Positions 1 to 11,337 of a stretch of 64,000 nt of DNA are shown in pieces. Numbering within the stretch: the stretch's first letter is position 1; every line of letters begins with the position of its first letter. The notes under the pieces were generated by a model. It ran no database searches and was not told the DNA's origin. It saw nothing but the letters and a program-made list of their open reading frames with translations. The DNA is taken from the NCBI GenBank assembly GCA_027063225.1, contig JAMOSG010000039.1:1-64000 (forward strand). The letters run 5' to 3'. Source of the stretch: Helicobacteraceae bacterium (GTDB lineage Bacteria; Campylobacterota; Campylobacteria; Campylobacterales; Sulfurimonadaceae). Both the position numbers and the translations under genes were made by a program.

Positions 1-567
1 CTCAATATCACTTAAAGCACCATCGTGTGTACACCAGTTTACCATATAGTTTCCACGAACAATAAGCCCTTCATTATAAAGGTTTACAAACGCCTCTTTT
101 ACAGCTTTTTGAAGCCCTTTATCCATAGTAAAACGCTCACGCTTCCACGCAGGAGAAACACCCATTTTGCGAAGTTGGCTTGTCATAATACCAGCAGATT
201 CCTCTTTCCACTTCCAAGCACGCTCTAAAAATGCTTCGCGTCCAATCTCCTCTTTTGTTTTACCTTCAGCTAAAATTTGTTTCTCAACAACATTTTGTGT
301 AGCAATACCAGCGTGGTCTGTTCCTGGTTGCCAAAGAGTTTTGTACCCATCCATTCTTTTATAACGAGTAATAATATCTTGAAGTGTAAAAGTAAGTGCA
401 TGTCCAATATGTAAACGCCCTGTTACATTTGGTGGTGGCATCATAATAGCAAATTTTTTATCTTCTTCTTGAATTGCTTTGTTACCATCTACTTCAAAGT
501 AGTCACGCTCTTCCCAAATTTTGTAATATTTATCTTCTATCTCTTGTGGATTGTATTTATTTGACAT
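1..567 (-). CDS. valS: Valine--tRNA ligase, N-terminal part (cut by window edge)
   Basis: Charges tRNA-Val with valine in the cytoplasm. Only about 189 N-terminal codons lie in the window; the rest continues beyond base 1. The class I signature is clear: PPPNVTG at residues 44-50 followed by HIGH at 53-56, then GTDHAGIATQ, which is typical of ValS. The start is the ATG at 565-567, preceded on the minus strand by AAGG. A good -10 box (TATAAT, 602-607 minus) between this gene and acpS suggests that it has its own promoter despite sharing orientation with acpS. Identity is near certain. Confidence 0.96.
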   Translation of the reverse strand, partial: MSNKYNPQEIEDKYYKIWEERDYFEVDGNKAIQEEDKKFAIMMPPPNVTGRLHIGHALTFTLQDIITRYKRMDGYKTLWQPGTDHAGIATQNVVEKQILAEGKTKEEIGREAFLERAWKWKEESAGIMTSQLRKMGVSPAWKRERFTMDKGLQKAVKEAFVNLYNEGLIVRGNYMVNWCTHDGALSDIE

Positions 568-601
568 AAAATAGCCTTGATTGTAAGTATGATTTTTCGC
601 G

Positions 602-607
602 ATTATA
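602..607 (-). promoter_or_regulatory. Putative -10 box for valS
   Basis: TATAAT on the minus strand, in the gap between the acpS stop and the valS start, about 35 nt upstream of the valS ATG. No clear -35 box is seen, as is usual in Campylobacterota. Confidence 0.5.
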
Positions 608-622
608 TCTAAAAGTCGCTTT

Positions 623-976
623 TTATGAGTTTAATTGTATTGCAACCACTGCAATAGCATACTCTCCATCGTGGGTGATGGAGAGGGAGGAGTCTTGAAT
701 ATTGAAATTTTCTATCAGTTTTTTAGAGAGTTTTAAGTAAGGTGCACCTTTTTTTGTTTTTGCGATTTCAATATCTAAAAAACTACACTCTGCACCAATA
801 CCAACGCCAAGAGCTTTTGAAGTTGCCTCTTTTGCTGCCCAAAAACCAGCAGCAGTTTTGTAATTTTTTACAAGTGCAATCTCCTCTTCATTTAAAAAGC
901 GTTTTAATGCTTTTTGCCCAAAATGCTCCATCATTTGTTGCATACGTGAAGTTTTTATTAAGTCTATTCCTATCAT
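623..976 (-). CDS. acpS: Holo-[acyl-carrier-protein] synthase
   Basis: Transfers 4'-phosphopantetheine from CoA to the serine of acyl carrier protein, activating it for fatty acid synthesis. The 117 residues match the usual AcpS length. The family motifs are present: GIDLI at the N-terminus with the metal-binding Asp, and FWAAKEATSKALG in the middle. The ATG overlaps the stop of ade by one base (TAATG), so the two are translationally coupled. This normally essential gene therefore sits at the end of a transcription unit that appears to begin with an accessory toxin-antitoxin module. Confidence 0.93.
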   Translation of the reverse strand: MIGIDLIKTSRMQQMMEHFGQKALKRFLNEEEIALVKNYKTAAGFWAAKEATSKALGVGIGAECSFLDIEIAKTKKGAPYLKLSKKLIENFNIQDSSLSITHDGEYAIAVVAIQLNS

Positions 977-2595
977 TATGCTTTCACACTACAAAAATCA
1001 AAAACTCTTCCATCAAAGAGTCCTTTATCACTTAGTTTTAGCTCTGGAATAACTAAAAGTGCCATAAAAGAGAGTGTCATAAAAGGGGCTTTGAGGGTTG
1101 AGCCTAAAGTTTGTTTTGCAAAATTATCTATTGCATCATATTTTTTTGCAACTTCAAAACCATCTTCATTGCTCATAATGCCACCAACACTTAGTGGAAG
1201 ATGTTTGGTTGTTGTTTTATTTAATGCACAAACACCACCTTGTGAATTTATAATAGTGTTGATAGCTTTTGAGATTGATTCATCATCAACACCAACAGCG
1301 ATAATATTGTGTGAATCGTGTGCAATACTTGAAGCGATTGCTCCCTCTTTTAATCCAAAACCATAAATAAACCCAATAGCAATAGGGGTATTTGCGTGGC
1401 GGTTAAGTACAGTGATTTTTAAAATATCCTCTTGTATATCGCTAGAGAAATTTCCTGTAATATTTGTTTGGTAGATTTTCTCTTTTGTAAAAAGCTCCCC
1501 ATCAAAAGCTTCTATAACACGAAGGGTGTCATTTTCTACAAAAAATTCTAAATCTTTAGGAGTTGTTTTTGTTGCGTGGAAATTGTTGATTGCTTTTTGC
1601 TCTATGTTTGGTAGGAGTGTTTTGCCATCTTGTGCAACAACTTCTCCTGCAATAACTGTTTGAAGCACCTCAAAATTTTCTAAATCTTTTACAAGAATAA
1701 AATCTGCACTATCTCCAACTTGCACTTTTCCAACATCTAAGTTGTAATACTCTATTGGGTTAAGTGAAGCGATACGAAGTGTATCAAATAAATCATATCC
1801 ATTAGCAATACTTCTTTTTACAAGTTCATTAATATGTCCATGCACTAAATCATTAGGGTGTTTATCATCTGAACAAAACATCAAATCATTTGGAAATTTT
1901 GCAATAAGAGGGTGGAGTGCTTCATAGTTTTTTGCAGCACTTCCTTCACGAATTAAAATTTTCATTCCACGCTCAATTTTCTCTTTTGCTTCTTCATAAG
2001 AGGAGGCTTCATGGTCTGTTGTTATTCCTGCATCTATATATTTTTGTAAATCTTCTCCACGTAGCATTGGAGCGTGACCATCTACAACTACACCAGCATC
2101 TTTTGCAGCTTTTATTTTAGCTAGGAGCTCCTCATCGCCATTTATTACATTTGGAAAAGCCATAACTTCCCCTAGATGGTTTATCTCTTTATGTTTTAGA
2201 AGTGTTTGTATCGCTTCTACATCAAGTGTAGCGCCACTACTCTCAAACGGAGTAGCTGGAACACAAGAAGATGCTCCAAAGAAGAAATGAAATGGAGTTT
2301 TATTTGCATTTGCAATCATAAACTCTACACCCTCTATGCCATTGACATTTGCTATTTCGTGTGGATCACTTACTGTTGCAACACTTCCATGCAACACGGC
2401 AACTCTTGCAAATTCTGAAGGGATAAGCATAGAGCTTTCTATGTGGATATGTGCATCAACAAATCCTGGTAAAATGTAGTTGTTACACTCTTTATCTATT
2501 TTAGTAATAGAGGCTATTTTATTGTTTTTGATCTCTATATGGGCAGGGTAGATTGTTTTGTTTTGGATATCTACATAATTTGCTTCTATTTGCAT
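976..2595 (-). CDS. ade: Adenine deaminase
   Basis: Converts adenine to hypoxanthine and ammonia for purine salvage. At 539 residues it has the usual length of Ade-type amidohydrolases. The metal-binding DAHIHIESS motif lies near residue 48, followed by the family-specific SDPHEIANV, HLGEVMAFP and later CSDDKHP. The start ATG is preceded by AAAGGAT and lies 10 nt inside the end of the upstream HepT gene, so translation is probably coupled to that toxin gene. acpS follows with a one-base overlap. Identity is secure. Confidence 0.93.
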   Translation of the reverse strand: MQIEANYVDIQNKTIYPAHIEIKNNKIASITKIDKECNNYILPGFVDAHIHIESSMLIPSEFARVAVLHGSVATVSDPHEIANVNGIEGVEFMIANANKTPFHFFFGASSCVPATPFESSGATLDVEAIQTLLKHKEINHLGEVMAFPNVINGDEELLAKIKAAKDAGVVVDGHAPMLRGEDLQKYIDAGITTDHEASSYEEAKEKIERGMKILIREGSAAKNYEALHPLIAKFPNDLMFCSDDKHPNDLVHGHINELVKRSIANGYDLFDTLRIASLNPIEYYNLDVGKVQVGDSADFILVKDLENFEVLQTVIAGEVVAQDGKTLLPNIEQKAINNFHATKTTPKDLEFFVENDTLRVIEAFDGELFTKEKIYQTNITGNFSSDIQEDILKITVLNRHANTPIAIGFIYGFGLKEGAIASSIAHDSHNIIAVGVDDESISKAINTIINSQGGVCALNKTTTKHLPLSVGGIMSNEDGFEVAKKYDAIDNFAKQTLGSTLKAPFMTLSFMALLVIPELKLSDKGLFDGRVFDFCSVKA

Positions 2596-3029
2596 TGTTT
2601 ATCCTTTATTATTTTGTGTAAGTAGTGTAAATCTTCATAATAGTAAGAGTTTAATGCTTCTTGAATATAGATTTCATAATTTTGAATTTTAGAAAGCATC
2701 TCTATAAGTAACTCTTTTAAAAGTGGTAAATACTCCGTAATAATTTCCCAAACCATATATTCGTCAATACCTCTATAATTATGAGATATTTTATCTCTCA
2801 TAGCAGAGATACTTTTCCAATCTAATTTTTGAGAAGTTTTTAAATTTTCATCAATTTTTTTATTCTCTTCCCCAATTGCTATGAGTAAATTTACAGAAGC
2901 ATTAAAATTTAACTGCTTATTAGCAAAATAGAATGTTTCGCTATCTTTAAAATCTTTACTATAAATAAAAATCTTTTCTATTGCTTCTAACATTGTAAGG
3001 ATATGCACAAGATTTTTTGAGTCAAACAT
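2586..3029 (-). CDS. hepT: HepT-like HEPN toxin (DUF86), type VII toxin-antitoxin
   Basis: A HEPN-fold RNase toxin of about 147 residues. The RX4HXY motif is visible as R78, H83 and Y85 in RDKISHNY; in characterised HepT proteins the arginine and histidine are catalytic and the tyrosine is AMPylated by MntA. A longer reading starting at 3050 is possible, but the ATG at 3027-3029 fits the family N-terminus (MFDSKNL). It overlaps the stop of the MntA gene by 8 nt, the typical arrangement for this pair, and its own end overlaps the start of ade. Toxicity is inferred from family and context. Confidence 0.85.
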   Translation of the reverse strand: MFDSKNLVHILTMLEAIEKIFIYSKDFKDSETFYFANKQLNFNASVNLLIAIGEENKKIDENLKTSQKLDWKSISAMRDKISHNYRGIDEYMVWEIITEYLPLLKELLIEMLSKIQNYEIYIQEALNSYYYEDLHYLHKIIKDKQCK

Positions 3030-3306
3030 AAATAAAACTATCCTTTGCATGAAGCTTAATAAGTGGATTAAATTTTTTATAGTTTAATAAATCTACTTTC
3101 TTTTGGAAGGTATCTTCTAACTCTTTTTCTAACTTTATATATTTTTCAAAGGAGAGCCTATGTGTTTCATCTTCTATATAAGCTATATCTATATCACTCT
3201 TTTCGTTTGCTTCATCTTTTGCAAATGAACCAAATAAAATAAAATGTTTTAAATGGTAAAATCTTTTTTTAGATTGTAATACTTCTAAAATTGTTTCTTT
3301 ATTCAT
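3022..3306 (-). CDS. mntA: MntA-like nucleotidyltransferase antitoxin
   Basis: A minimal nucleotidyltransferase of 94 residues. The active-site signature GSX10DXD is complete: G26-S27 and D38/D40 in GSFAKDEANEKSDID. MntA antitoxins neutralise HepT by AMPylating the tyrosine of its RX4HXY motif, and both partner motifs are intact here, so the pair looks functional. An upstream in-frame extension to 3396 exists but lies inside the preceding gene. The ATG at 3304-3306 gives the normal family length and overlaps that gene's stop by 8 nt, suggesting translational coupling. Confidence 0.87.
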   Translation of the reverse strand: MNKETILEVLQSKKRFYHLKHFILFGSFAKDEANEKSDIDIAYIEDETHRLSFEKYIKLEKELEDTFQKKVDLLNYKKFNPLIKLHAKDSFIYV

Positions 3307-4279
3307 AATTTTTCTTATCCTCATAAGGAATAAATTTTTCTTCACAATATTTTTCAATTTCAGAATCACTCGTAAAATAACTATCGCAAAAGTCACTTAA
3401 TTCTTTTTCAATCGATTTATAATTTCTTTCATCTATTGTTAAAATTCGCTCTATTAGTTCTATAAATTTCTCATATTTTTCATTTACCCTACAAAGTTTA
3501 TCAATAGTTTTAAAATCTAACTCTTTATATTTTGCTTGAAATAAAATTCTACTTTCATAAGGGTTCGATTTAAGTTCAATTATACCTATACCAAATGATT
3601 GATTAAGTCTTTCCATCTCATCTCTTAAATTATCACTAATTTCAAGAGCTACTAAGTAACCGTAGTTTGCCCAACTTGAATTTGAAACTGCTTGAAAATA
3701 GGACTTTTTAAGTTCATAATCTGTATTAATCTCTTTTTTTATTTCATAAGATGTTATTTTAAATGTGTCTGCTTTATTTAATATTTTCATAAAAGCTTTA
3801 TTAACTGGTGAAGTTAGTTGTAAAAACTCAATTCCTATCATGTCTGAATGTATCCATTTTTGATGGTCATCTTTAGAGTTTTTAGATTCTTCATGTAAAA
3901 TTGTTTTTGCATAAATATTTTGATTTTTCAAATAACTACTCAAAAGCTTATGTAAGTCTCTTTCATTGTATGAATTCTTCATTTTTTGTGATTTTTTAGT
4001 CTCTTTAGTTGATATTACATTTTCTTCAAAACTTATTTCATTTTCATACTTTGATAAGTAATATAAATAACCTCGACCTTTGATGTTTTTAATTCTTTTT
4101 ACTCTTGTATCATTATCTCGTATAAAATCACCAAGAAGTGCAGCTATTGTTGATTCTGGAGTCTTTCCTTTTGTAAAGATGTAATAGCTTTTTTCGATTA
4201 TATGCTTATAAATAATATTATGTGCTGAAGGAACTTTTAAATCTTCTAAACTTTTTAGTATTGCTTCTTTGATTGTCAT
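3299..4279 (-). CDS. HARE-HTH domain protein with restriction-endonuclease-like C-terminus
   Basis: A 326-residue protein. Residues about 1-75 resemble the HARE-HTH DNA-binding domain (also found in ASXL, HB1 and restriction enzymes), with TIAALLGDFIRDNDTRVKRI followed by GRGYLYYL. After a charged linker, residues about 105-325 look like the C-terminal region of COG2958-type proteins: an acidic-hydrophobic segment (HSDMIGIEF) followed by YEIKKEI, which could be a PD-(D/E)XK-like metal site. It heads the MntA-HepT operon and overlaps MntA by 8 nt. No methyltransferase is nearby, so it is not an ordinary restriction-modification enzyme. The domain calls are from memory and the function is inferred. 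Confidence 0.6.
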   Translation of the reverse strand: MTIKEAILKSLEDLKVPSAHNIIYKHIIEKSYYIFTKGKTPESTIAALLGDFIRDNDTRVKRIKNIKGRGYLYYLSKYENEISFEENVISTKETKKSQKMKNSYNERDLHKLLSSYLKNQNIYAKTILHEESKNSKDDHQKWIHSDMIGIEFLQLTSPVNKAFMKILNKADTFKITSYEIKKEINTDYELKKSYFQAVSNSSWANYGYLVALEISDNLRDEMERLNQSFGIGIIELKSNPYESRILFQAKYKELDFKTIDKLCRVNEKYEKFIELIERILTIDERNYKSIEKELSDFCDSYFTSDSEIEKYCEEKFIPYEDKKNYE

Positions 4280-4340
4280 TTTTTATCCTAGTATTACTCG
4301 CAATGTGAACATAATCGAATGATTTGAATAGTTTTATATT

Positions 4341-4497
4341 TTACCATTGATACTCTTCACATTCATCAAGTGGAGTATTAATACCATACTATAATACTTT
4401 CTCTTATATTTTGCATTGAAGTTAAATGGATTGCTTCTTCAATAAGTTGTAAAATATTTGTACTTGCTTGATTTGCTGAAATAGTTTTTTGTAACAT
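4341..4497 (-). pseudogene. Remnant of a YefM/Phd-family antitoxin gene
   Basis: The ATG lies 2 nt after the tgt stop with an in-place GAGGA ribosome site. The frame reads MLQKTISANQASTNILQLIE, which resembles the start of YefM/Phd antitoxins. It then jumps directly to EAIHLTSMQNIRESII, which resembles the C-terminal part of the same family, so the middle (about 35-40 residues) seems deleted. The frame stops at 4378-4380. A shift of one base restores the expected tail, GINTPLDECEEYQW, ending at 4341. No partner YoeB/Txe-like toxin is found. I read it as a decayed antitoxin with an internal deletion plus a frameshift. Confidence 0.65.
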
Positions 4498-4499
4498 TT

Positions 4500-7515
<3,016 letters not shown>

Positions 7516-7526
<11 letters not shown>

Positions 7527-8751
7527 TTTGCCCGTTTCCATAGATTTTAAATTTATAAGTTGTTAAACCCTCAATCCCCATAGGACCACGAGCGTGAAGT
7601 TTGTTGGTACTAATACCAACTTCTGCACCAAAACCGAATGCTCCACCATCTGTAAAACGAGTTGAGGCATTTACATAGAGTGCTGCTGCATCTATATTAT
7701 TTAAAAACTCCTCTGCTGTTTCAATATTTTGTGTAATGATAGCTTCAGAGTGACCTGATCCAAAACGTACAATATGCTCAATTGCACCATTTACACCATC
7801 TACAACGCGAATATTTAAAATATTTGCTAAATATTCTGTATCGAAATCCTCTTGCGTTGCATGTGCTACTTCAATGATTTCTTGAGTTGTATCACAACCT
7901 TTTAATGAAGTATGTGCCTCATCAAATGCGGTTTTAAGTTTTGGAAGAGCCTCTTTTGCAATAGCTTTATCTACTAAAAGTGTTTCCATTGCATTACAAA
8001 CACCTGGGCGTTGCACTTTTGCATTAAGTGCAATAGCAATAGCTTTTTCTAAGTTTGCATCTTTGTCAATGTATGTGTGACATTGCCCTTTATCGTGTTT
8101 TACAACACTTACAGTTGCATTTTGACTTACATAGCGAATAAGCCCTTCGCCTCCACGTGGAATAATTAAGTCCACATATTTATCCATTTTAATAAGTTTT
8201 GCAACACCTTCACGTGAAGTATCTGGAATAAGTGAAATTAACTCTTTTGGAAGGTTGTTTTTCTCTAGTGTTGTTTGTAAAACTTTTGCAATTGCTTTAT
8301 TTGAATTGTCTGCTTCTTTTCCACCTTTGAGTACACACACATTACCACTTTTAAAACAAAGTGCAGCTGTATCACTTGTTACATTTGGACGAGATTCATA
8401 GATAATTCCTATAACACCAATAGGGATAGAAACTTTTTCTATTTTTAGACCATCTTCTGTAACCCAACCATCTAATACTTTTCCAACAGGATCTTTCAGT
8501 GCTGCAATCTCCTCAATTGCTACAGCCATACCATCAATTCTTTTTTCATCTAAAAAGAGTCTGTCTTTTAGTGCAGAAGTGAGGTTGTTTGCATCTGCAT
8601 CTTGCATATCTTTTGCATTTGCTTCTAAAATAGTTGTTGTATTATCTCTAAGAGATTGAGCCATCTCTTTTAAAATTCTGTTTTTATCTGCTCCACTAAG
8701 AGAGTTTAAAACTCTACTTGCATCTTTTGCTTTTTGTAAAAATTGTTCCAT
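7516..8751 (-). CDS. proA: Gamma-glutamyl phosphate reductase
   Basis: Second step of proline synthesis: NADPH-dependent reduction of gamma-glutamyl phosphate to the semialdehyde. The length of 411 residues is typical. Family motifs include IGVIGIIYESRPNVT, LKGGKEADNSN, the active-site cysteine in QRPGVCNAMETLLV, and GPMGIEGLTTYK at the C-terminus. No proB is adjacent. The gene converges on the DUF342 gene with an 11 nt overlap of the 3' ends. Confidence 0.96.
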
Positions 8752-8790
8752 ATTTTTCCTTGTTTTTTTAGTTTAAATACTACTATTGTT

Positions 8791-9486
8791 TTAATGAGTC
8801 ATTGCTGAAATAGCCCAAATAGCTCCAAAAAATATAGGTTGATGAACAAGATAAATAAAAAGAGAATGTTTTCCTAAAAAAGCTATTTTTTTTGTAAAAT
8901 TATTTTCTATAAGAGGGAATAAGAAGAGTCTTTTTTCTCCTATAAATATACCAATTAAAACAACACCAAACCAAGGAGTAAGAGGTACTAAATCTTCTGT
9001 ACGATGAGGTAAGTTTAAATAGGGTGCTATAAAGTTAAAAATTGGATGCATTGAGATAATATCGAATTTATAAAGTAAAACGATACTAATTCCTAAGATA
9101 AGAGCGATATATTCATGTTTAAGAAAGGGTAATCCAAGTAATGTGGCAAGTGTAATAAAGTGTAAAACTCCAAAATAGATCCAAGAGTGAGGAAAAATAA
9201 AATAGGTTACTATTGAAATAACCAAAGAGGCTAAAGTAAGAGTGGACATTCTTTTTAAAAGTTTTTCATAATTTATACCATTTTGGTAACTTAAACTTAA
9301 AGAGATACCAACACTTACTAAAAAAAGTGTCACAATAATAAGTCGGAAATAGTACCAAAAATGGGAATGATGGTTGTAGATATCTATAGATATAAAATGA
9401 AAATTGTTCAAATCAAAGCTAACATGAAAAATTACCATTAAAATAATAGCAATACCACGAATCAAGTCAAGTTGTAAATAGCGCAT
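8791..9486 (-). CDS. Polytopic membrane protein, DUF1624 (heparan-alpha-glucosaminide acetyltransferase-like)
   Basis: A 231-residue inner-membrane protein with about seven hydrophobic segments. The N-terminus MRYLQLDLIRGIAIILMV carries the LDxxRGxAI signature of the acyltransferase-3/DUF1624 group, followed by MVIFHVSFDLN with a conserved His. The C-terminal GKHSLFIYLVHQPIF is also typical of this group. Substrate unknown; family members transfer acyl groups to sugars or act as membrane acyl carriers. It lies upstream of, and divergent from, efp. Confidence 0.7.
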   Translation of the reverse strand: MRYLQLDLIRGIAIILMVIFHVSFDLNNFHFISIDIYNHHSHFWYYFRLIIVTLFLVSVGISLSLSYQNGINYEKLLKRMSTLTLASLVISIVTYFIFPHSWIYFGVLHFITLATLLGLPFLKHEYIALILGISIVLLYKFDIISMHPIFNFIAPYLNLPHRTEDLVPLTPWFGVVLIGIFIGEKRLFLFPLIENNFTKKIAFLGKHSLFIYLVHQPIFFGAIWAISAMTH

Positions 9487-9505
9487 AATATCTTTTTTTA
9501 GATGT

Positions 9506-9511
9506 ATTATA
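9506..9511 (-). promoter_or_regulatory. Putative extended -10 box for the DUF1624 gene
   Basis: The minus strand shows TG-G-TATAAT about 20 nt upstream of the start codon. Confidence 0.45.
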
Positions 9512-9532
9512 CCATTCTAAGAACAAATAGTG

Positions 9533-9538
9533 TAAAAT
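9533..9538 (+). promoter_or_regulatory. Putative -10 box for efp
   Basis: TAAAAT preceded directly by TG, 28 nt upstream of the efp ATG. A clear AAAGG ribosome site follows at about 9556-9560. Confidence 0.4.
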
Positions 9539-9566
9539 GAAGTGAATTTTTTTATAAAGGTAAAAA

Positions 9567-10133
9567 ATGGCAACAATTGGTATGGGTGATATTAAGAAAA
9601 ATGTACGTTTAATCGTTGGAGATGTACCGTACAAAGTGGTTGAATTTCAACATGTTAAACCAGGTAAAGGTGCAGCATTTGTTAGAATGAAAATTAAAAG
9701 CTTTTTAAATGGTCGTGTAGTTGAGAAAACTGTTCATGCTGGAGATAAATTTGAAGTTCCAGAAATTACATATAAAACGATGCAATATCTTTATGATGAT
9801 GGTGAGATGTACCAATTTATGGATAATGAAACGTATGATCAATTAGGTCTTTCTTATGAGCAATGTGATGAAGCTTCAAAATGGTTCAAAGATGGTGTAA
9901 GTGCAGATATTATTTTCTATAAAGGAAATGCTATCTCTGTAGCTGTACCAGAAGTTATGGAATTTACAATTACAGATACTCCACCAAACTTTAAAGGTGA
10001 TACTTCAAGTGGAAGTAAAAAACCAGCAACACTCGAAACAGGTGCAGTAGTACAAGTTCCTTACCATGTATTAGAGGGTGATGTTATTAAAGTAAACACA
10101 GTAGAGGGTGAATACTTAGAAAAAGTAAAATAA
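9567..10133 (+). CDS. efp: Elongation factor P
   Basis: Binds the ribosome between the P and E sites and relieves stalling at consecutive prolines. At 188 residues it is full length with three beta-barrel domains. The loop that reaches the peptidyl-transferase centre is PGKG with lysine at position 34, the residue beta-lysylated in EpmA-type systems. The arginine form used with EarP is absent. The C-terminal [14 protein letters not shown] is typical. An ATP-grasp gene follows after 11 nt, so the two are probably cotranscribed. Confidence 0.97.
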   Translation: MATIGMGDIKKNVRLIVGDVPYKVVEFQHVKPGKGAAFVRMKIKSFLNGRVVEKTVHAGDKFEVPEITYKTMQYLYDDGEMYQFMDNETYDQLGLSYEQCDEASKWFKDGVSADIIFYKGNAISVAVPEVMEFTITDTPPNFKGDTSSGSKKPATLETGAVVQVPYHVLEGDVIKVNTVEGEYLEKVK

Positions 10134-10144
10134 AAGGATAAAAG

Positions 10145-11317
10145 ATGGGATTAAGCAATAAAGAGTTACCAAAAATAGGTTTGTTATATTTAGACCATGT
10201 ACTTCGTTTTTTTGACCGTTCTAATTTTAAAGGTTGGCCAAATAAGATAGATATAGTAACGTATCATTGGAAAAATGATAAAGAGAGGTTTATCAAAGAG
10301 GTAAAACGTAAAAAGATTGATGTTTTAATTGGTAATATTCCTGCAACTGCTTATGAAACATTTCGTGAGATTGCTCGTGAGCTTCCTCATGTAAGGTTTA
10401 TCCCATCTTTAGATACTCAATTTTCAAATAAATCAAAAGAGAATGTAACACGTTTTGCTTGGAAATATGATCTTCCAATACCAAAAACATATATCTACTA
10501 CGATCCAAAAGCAGCAGATAAATTTTTGAAAAAAACAAAATATCCAAAAATTGTAAAACGCTCTTATGGGGCATCAAACTATGGTGGGTATTTTGTACAT
10601 AAAGTAGATGATTATAAAGAAGCAAAAGAGCTTTTTGAAGAGAAAAAATACCATCCTGTCTATGTACAAGATTTTGTTCCAATGGAAGCAGATATTCGTG
10701 TAATGCTTATTGGGCATAAGCCAATTTGTGCATTTTGGCGTAGAGCACCAGAAGGGGAGTGGCTTACAAACACTTCTCAAGGTGGAAGTATGGATTATAT
10801 GGATGTTCCAAAATCTGTTCTTGATTTAGCAGTAGAGACTAGTAAAGCAGCTAAAGCTGAGTACTGGGCTTGTGATATTGCTTATGGTAAAGATGGCAAG
10901 GTGCGTATTTTAGAGTGTGCAACAGCTTTTGCAGCATTCCCTTATGTAAGAGATTGGATTGGGGCTTATTTAATGTGGCTTTTAAGTGATGGTCGTTTTA
11001 GAAAACCACATATTCCAATGTTTAACTGGGAAGAGTTAGGTAAAATTGATAGTTCACTTTTAAGAACAATGCGTCATATTCAGTTTGGTGCATATAGCCA
11101 AAGTTTTGATGGTGCTTACTTTGGTAAGAAGAAAAAGAACTTTGGTAAGAAAAAAGTATATCTTCATGAGCTAGATAAAAAGTACAAAATGAAAAAAGTT
11201 AAAGCTCGTAAAAAAGAGGAGTGGCCAAGTGAAATTTGGAATTATCAAGATAAATTGACTCCAAAAGTTGTTAAAAAAGCAAAGAAAAAAGATATTCCAA
11301 ACCCTACTAAAAATTAA
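10145..11317 (+). CDS. RimK-like ATP-grasp protein with basic C-terminus
   Basis: A 390-residue protein. Residues about 95-290 read as an ATP-grasp core: YPKIVKRSYGASNYGG (nucleotide-binding lysine and glycine-rich loop), VYVQDFVPMEADIRVMLIG, and WACDIAYGKDGKVRILE near the metal site. The usual asparagine of the E-x-N metal motif is not obvious; the sequence is ECATAF. The last 70 residues are strongly basic (many KKK/GKKK clusters), which hints at nucleic-acid or ribosome binding. It lies 11 nt after efp with its own AAAGGA site. Family members ligate amino or carboxyl groups using ATP; the substrate here is unknown. Confidence 0.7.
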   Translation: MGLSNKELPKIGLLYLDHVLRFFDRSNFKGWPNKIDIVTYHWKNDKERFIKEVKRKKIDVLIGNIPATAYETFREIARELPHVRFIPSLDTQFSNKSKENVTRFAWKYDLPIPKTYIYYDPKAADKFLKKTKYPKIVKRSYGASNYGGYFVHKVDDYKEAKELFEEKKYHPVYVQDFVPMEADIRVMLIGHKPICAFWRRAPEGEWLTNTSQGGSMDYMDVPKSVLDLAVETSKAAKAEYWACDIAYGKDGKVRILECATAFAAFPYVRDWIGAYLMWLLSDGRFRKPHIPMFNWEELGKIDSSLLRTMRHIQFGAYSQSFDGAYFGKKKKNFGKKKVYLHELDKKYKMKKVKARKKEEWPSEIWNYQDKLTPKVVKKAKKKDIPNPTKN

Positions 11318-11337
11318 AAAGGTTTAAAAACCTTTTT
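11316..11337. terminator. Bidirectional rho-independent terminator
   Basis: A perfect 10-bp inverted repeat (AAAAAGGTTT / AAACCTTTTT, 2-nt loop) sits exactly between the convergent ATP-grasp gene and the FIST kinase. The A and T runs in the arms provide a T-rich tail for both strands. Confidence 0.8.

Noticed and set aside
611-628. Short hairpin near the end of acpS as a terminator
   Set aside because: The stem is only about 5 bp with a 3-nt loop, too weak to support a call.
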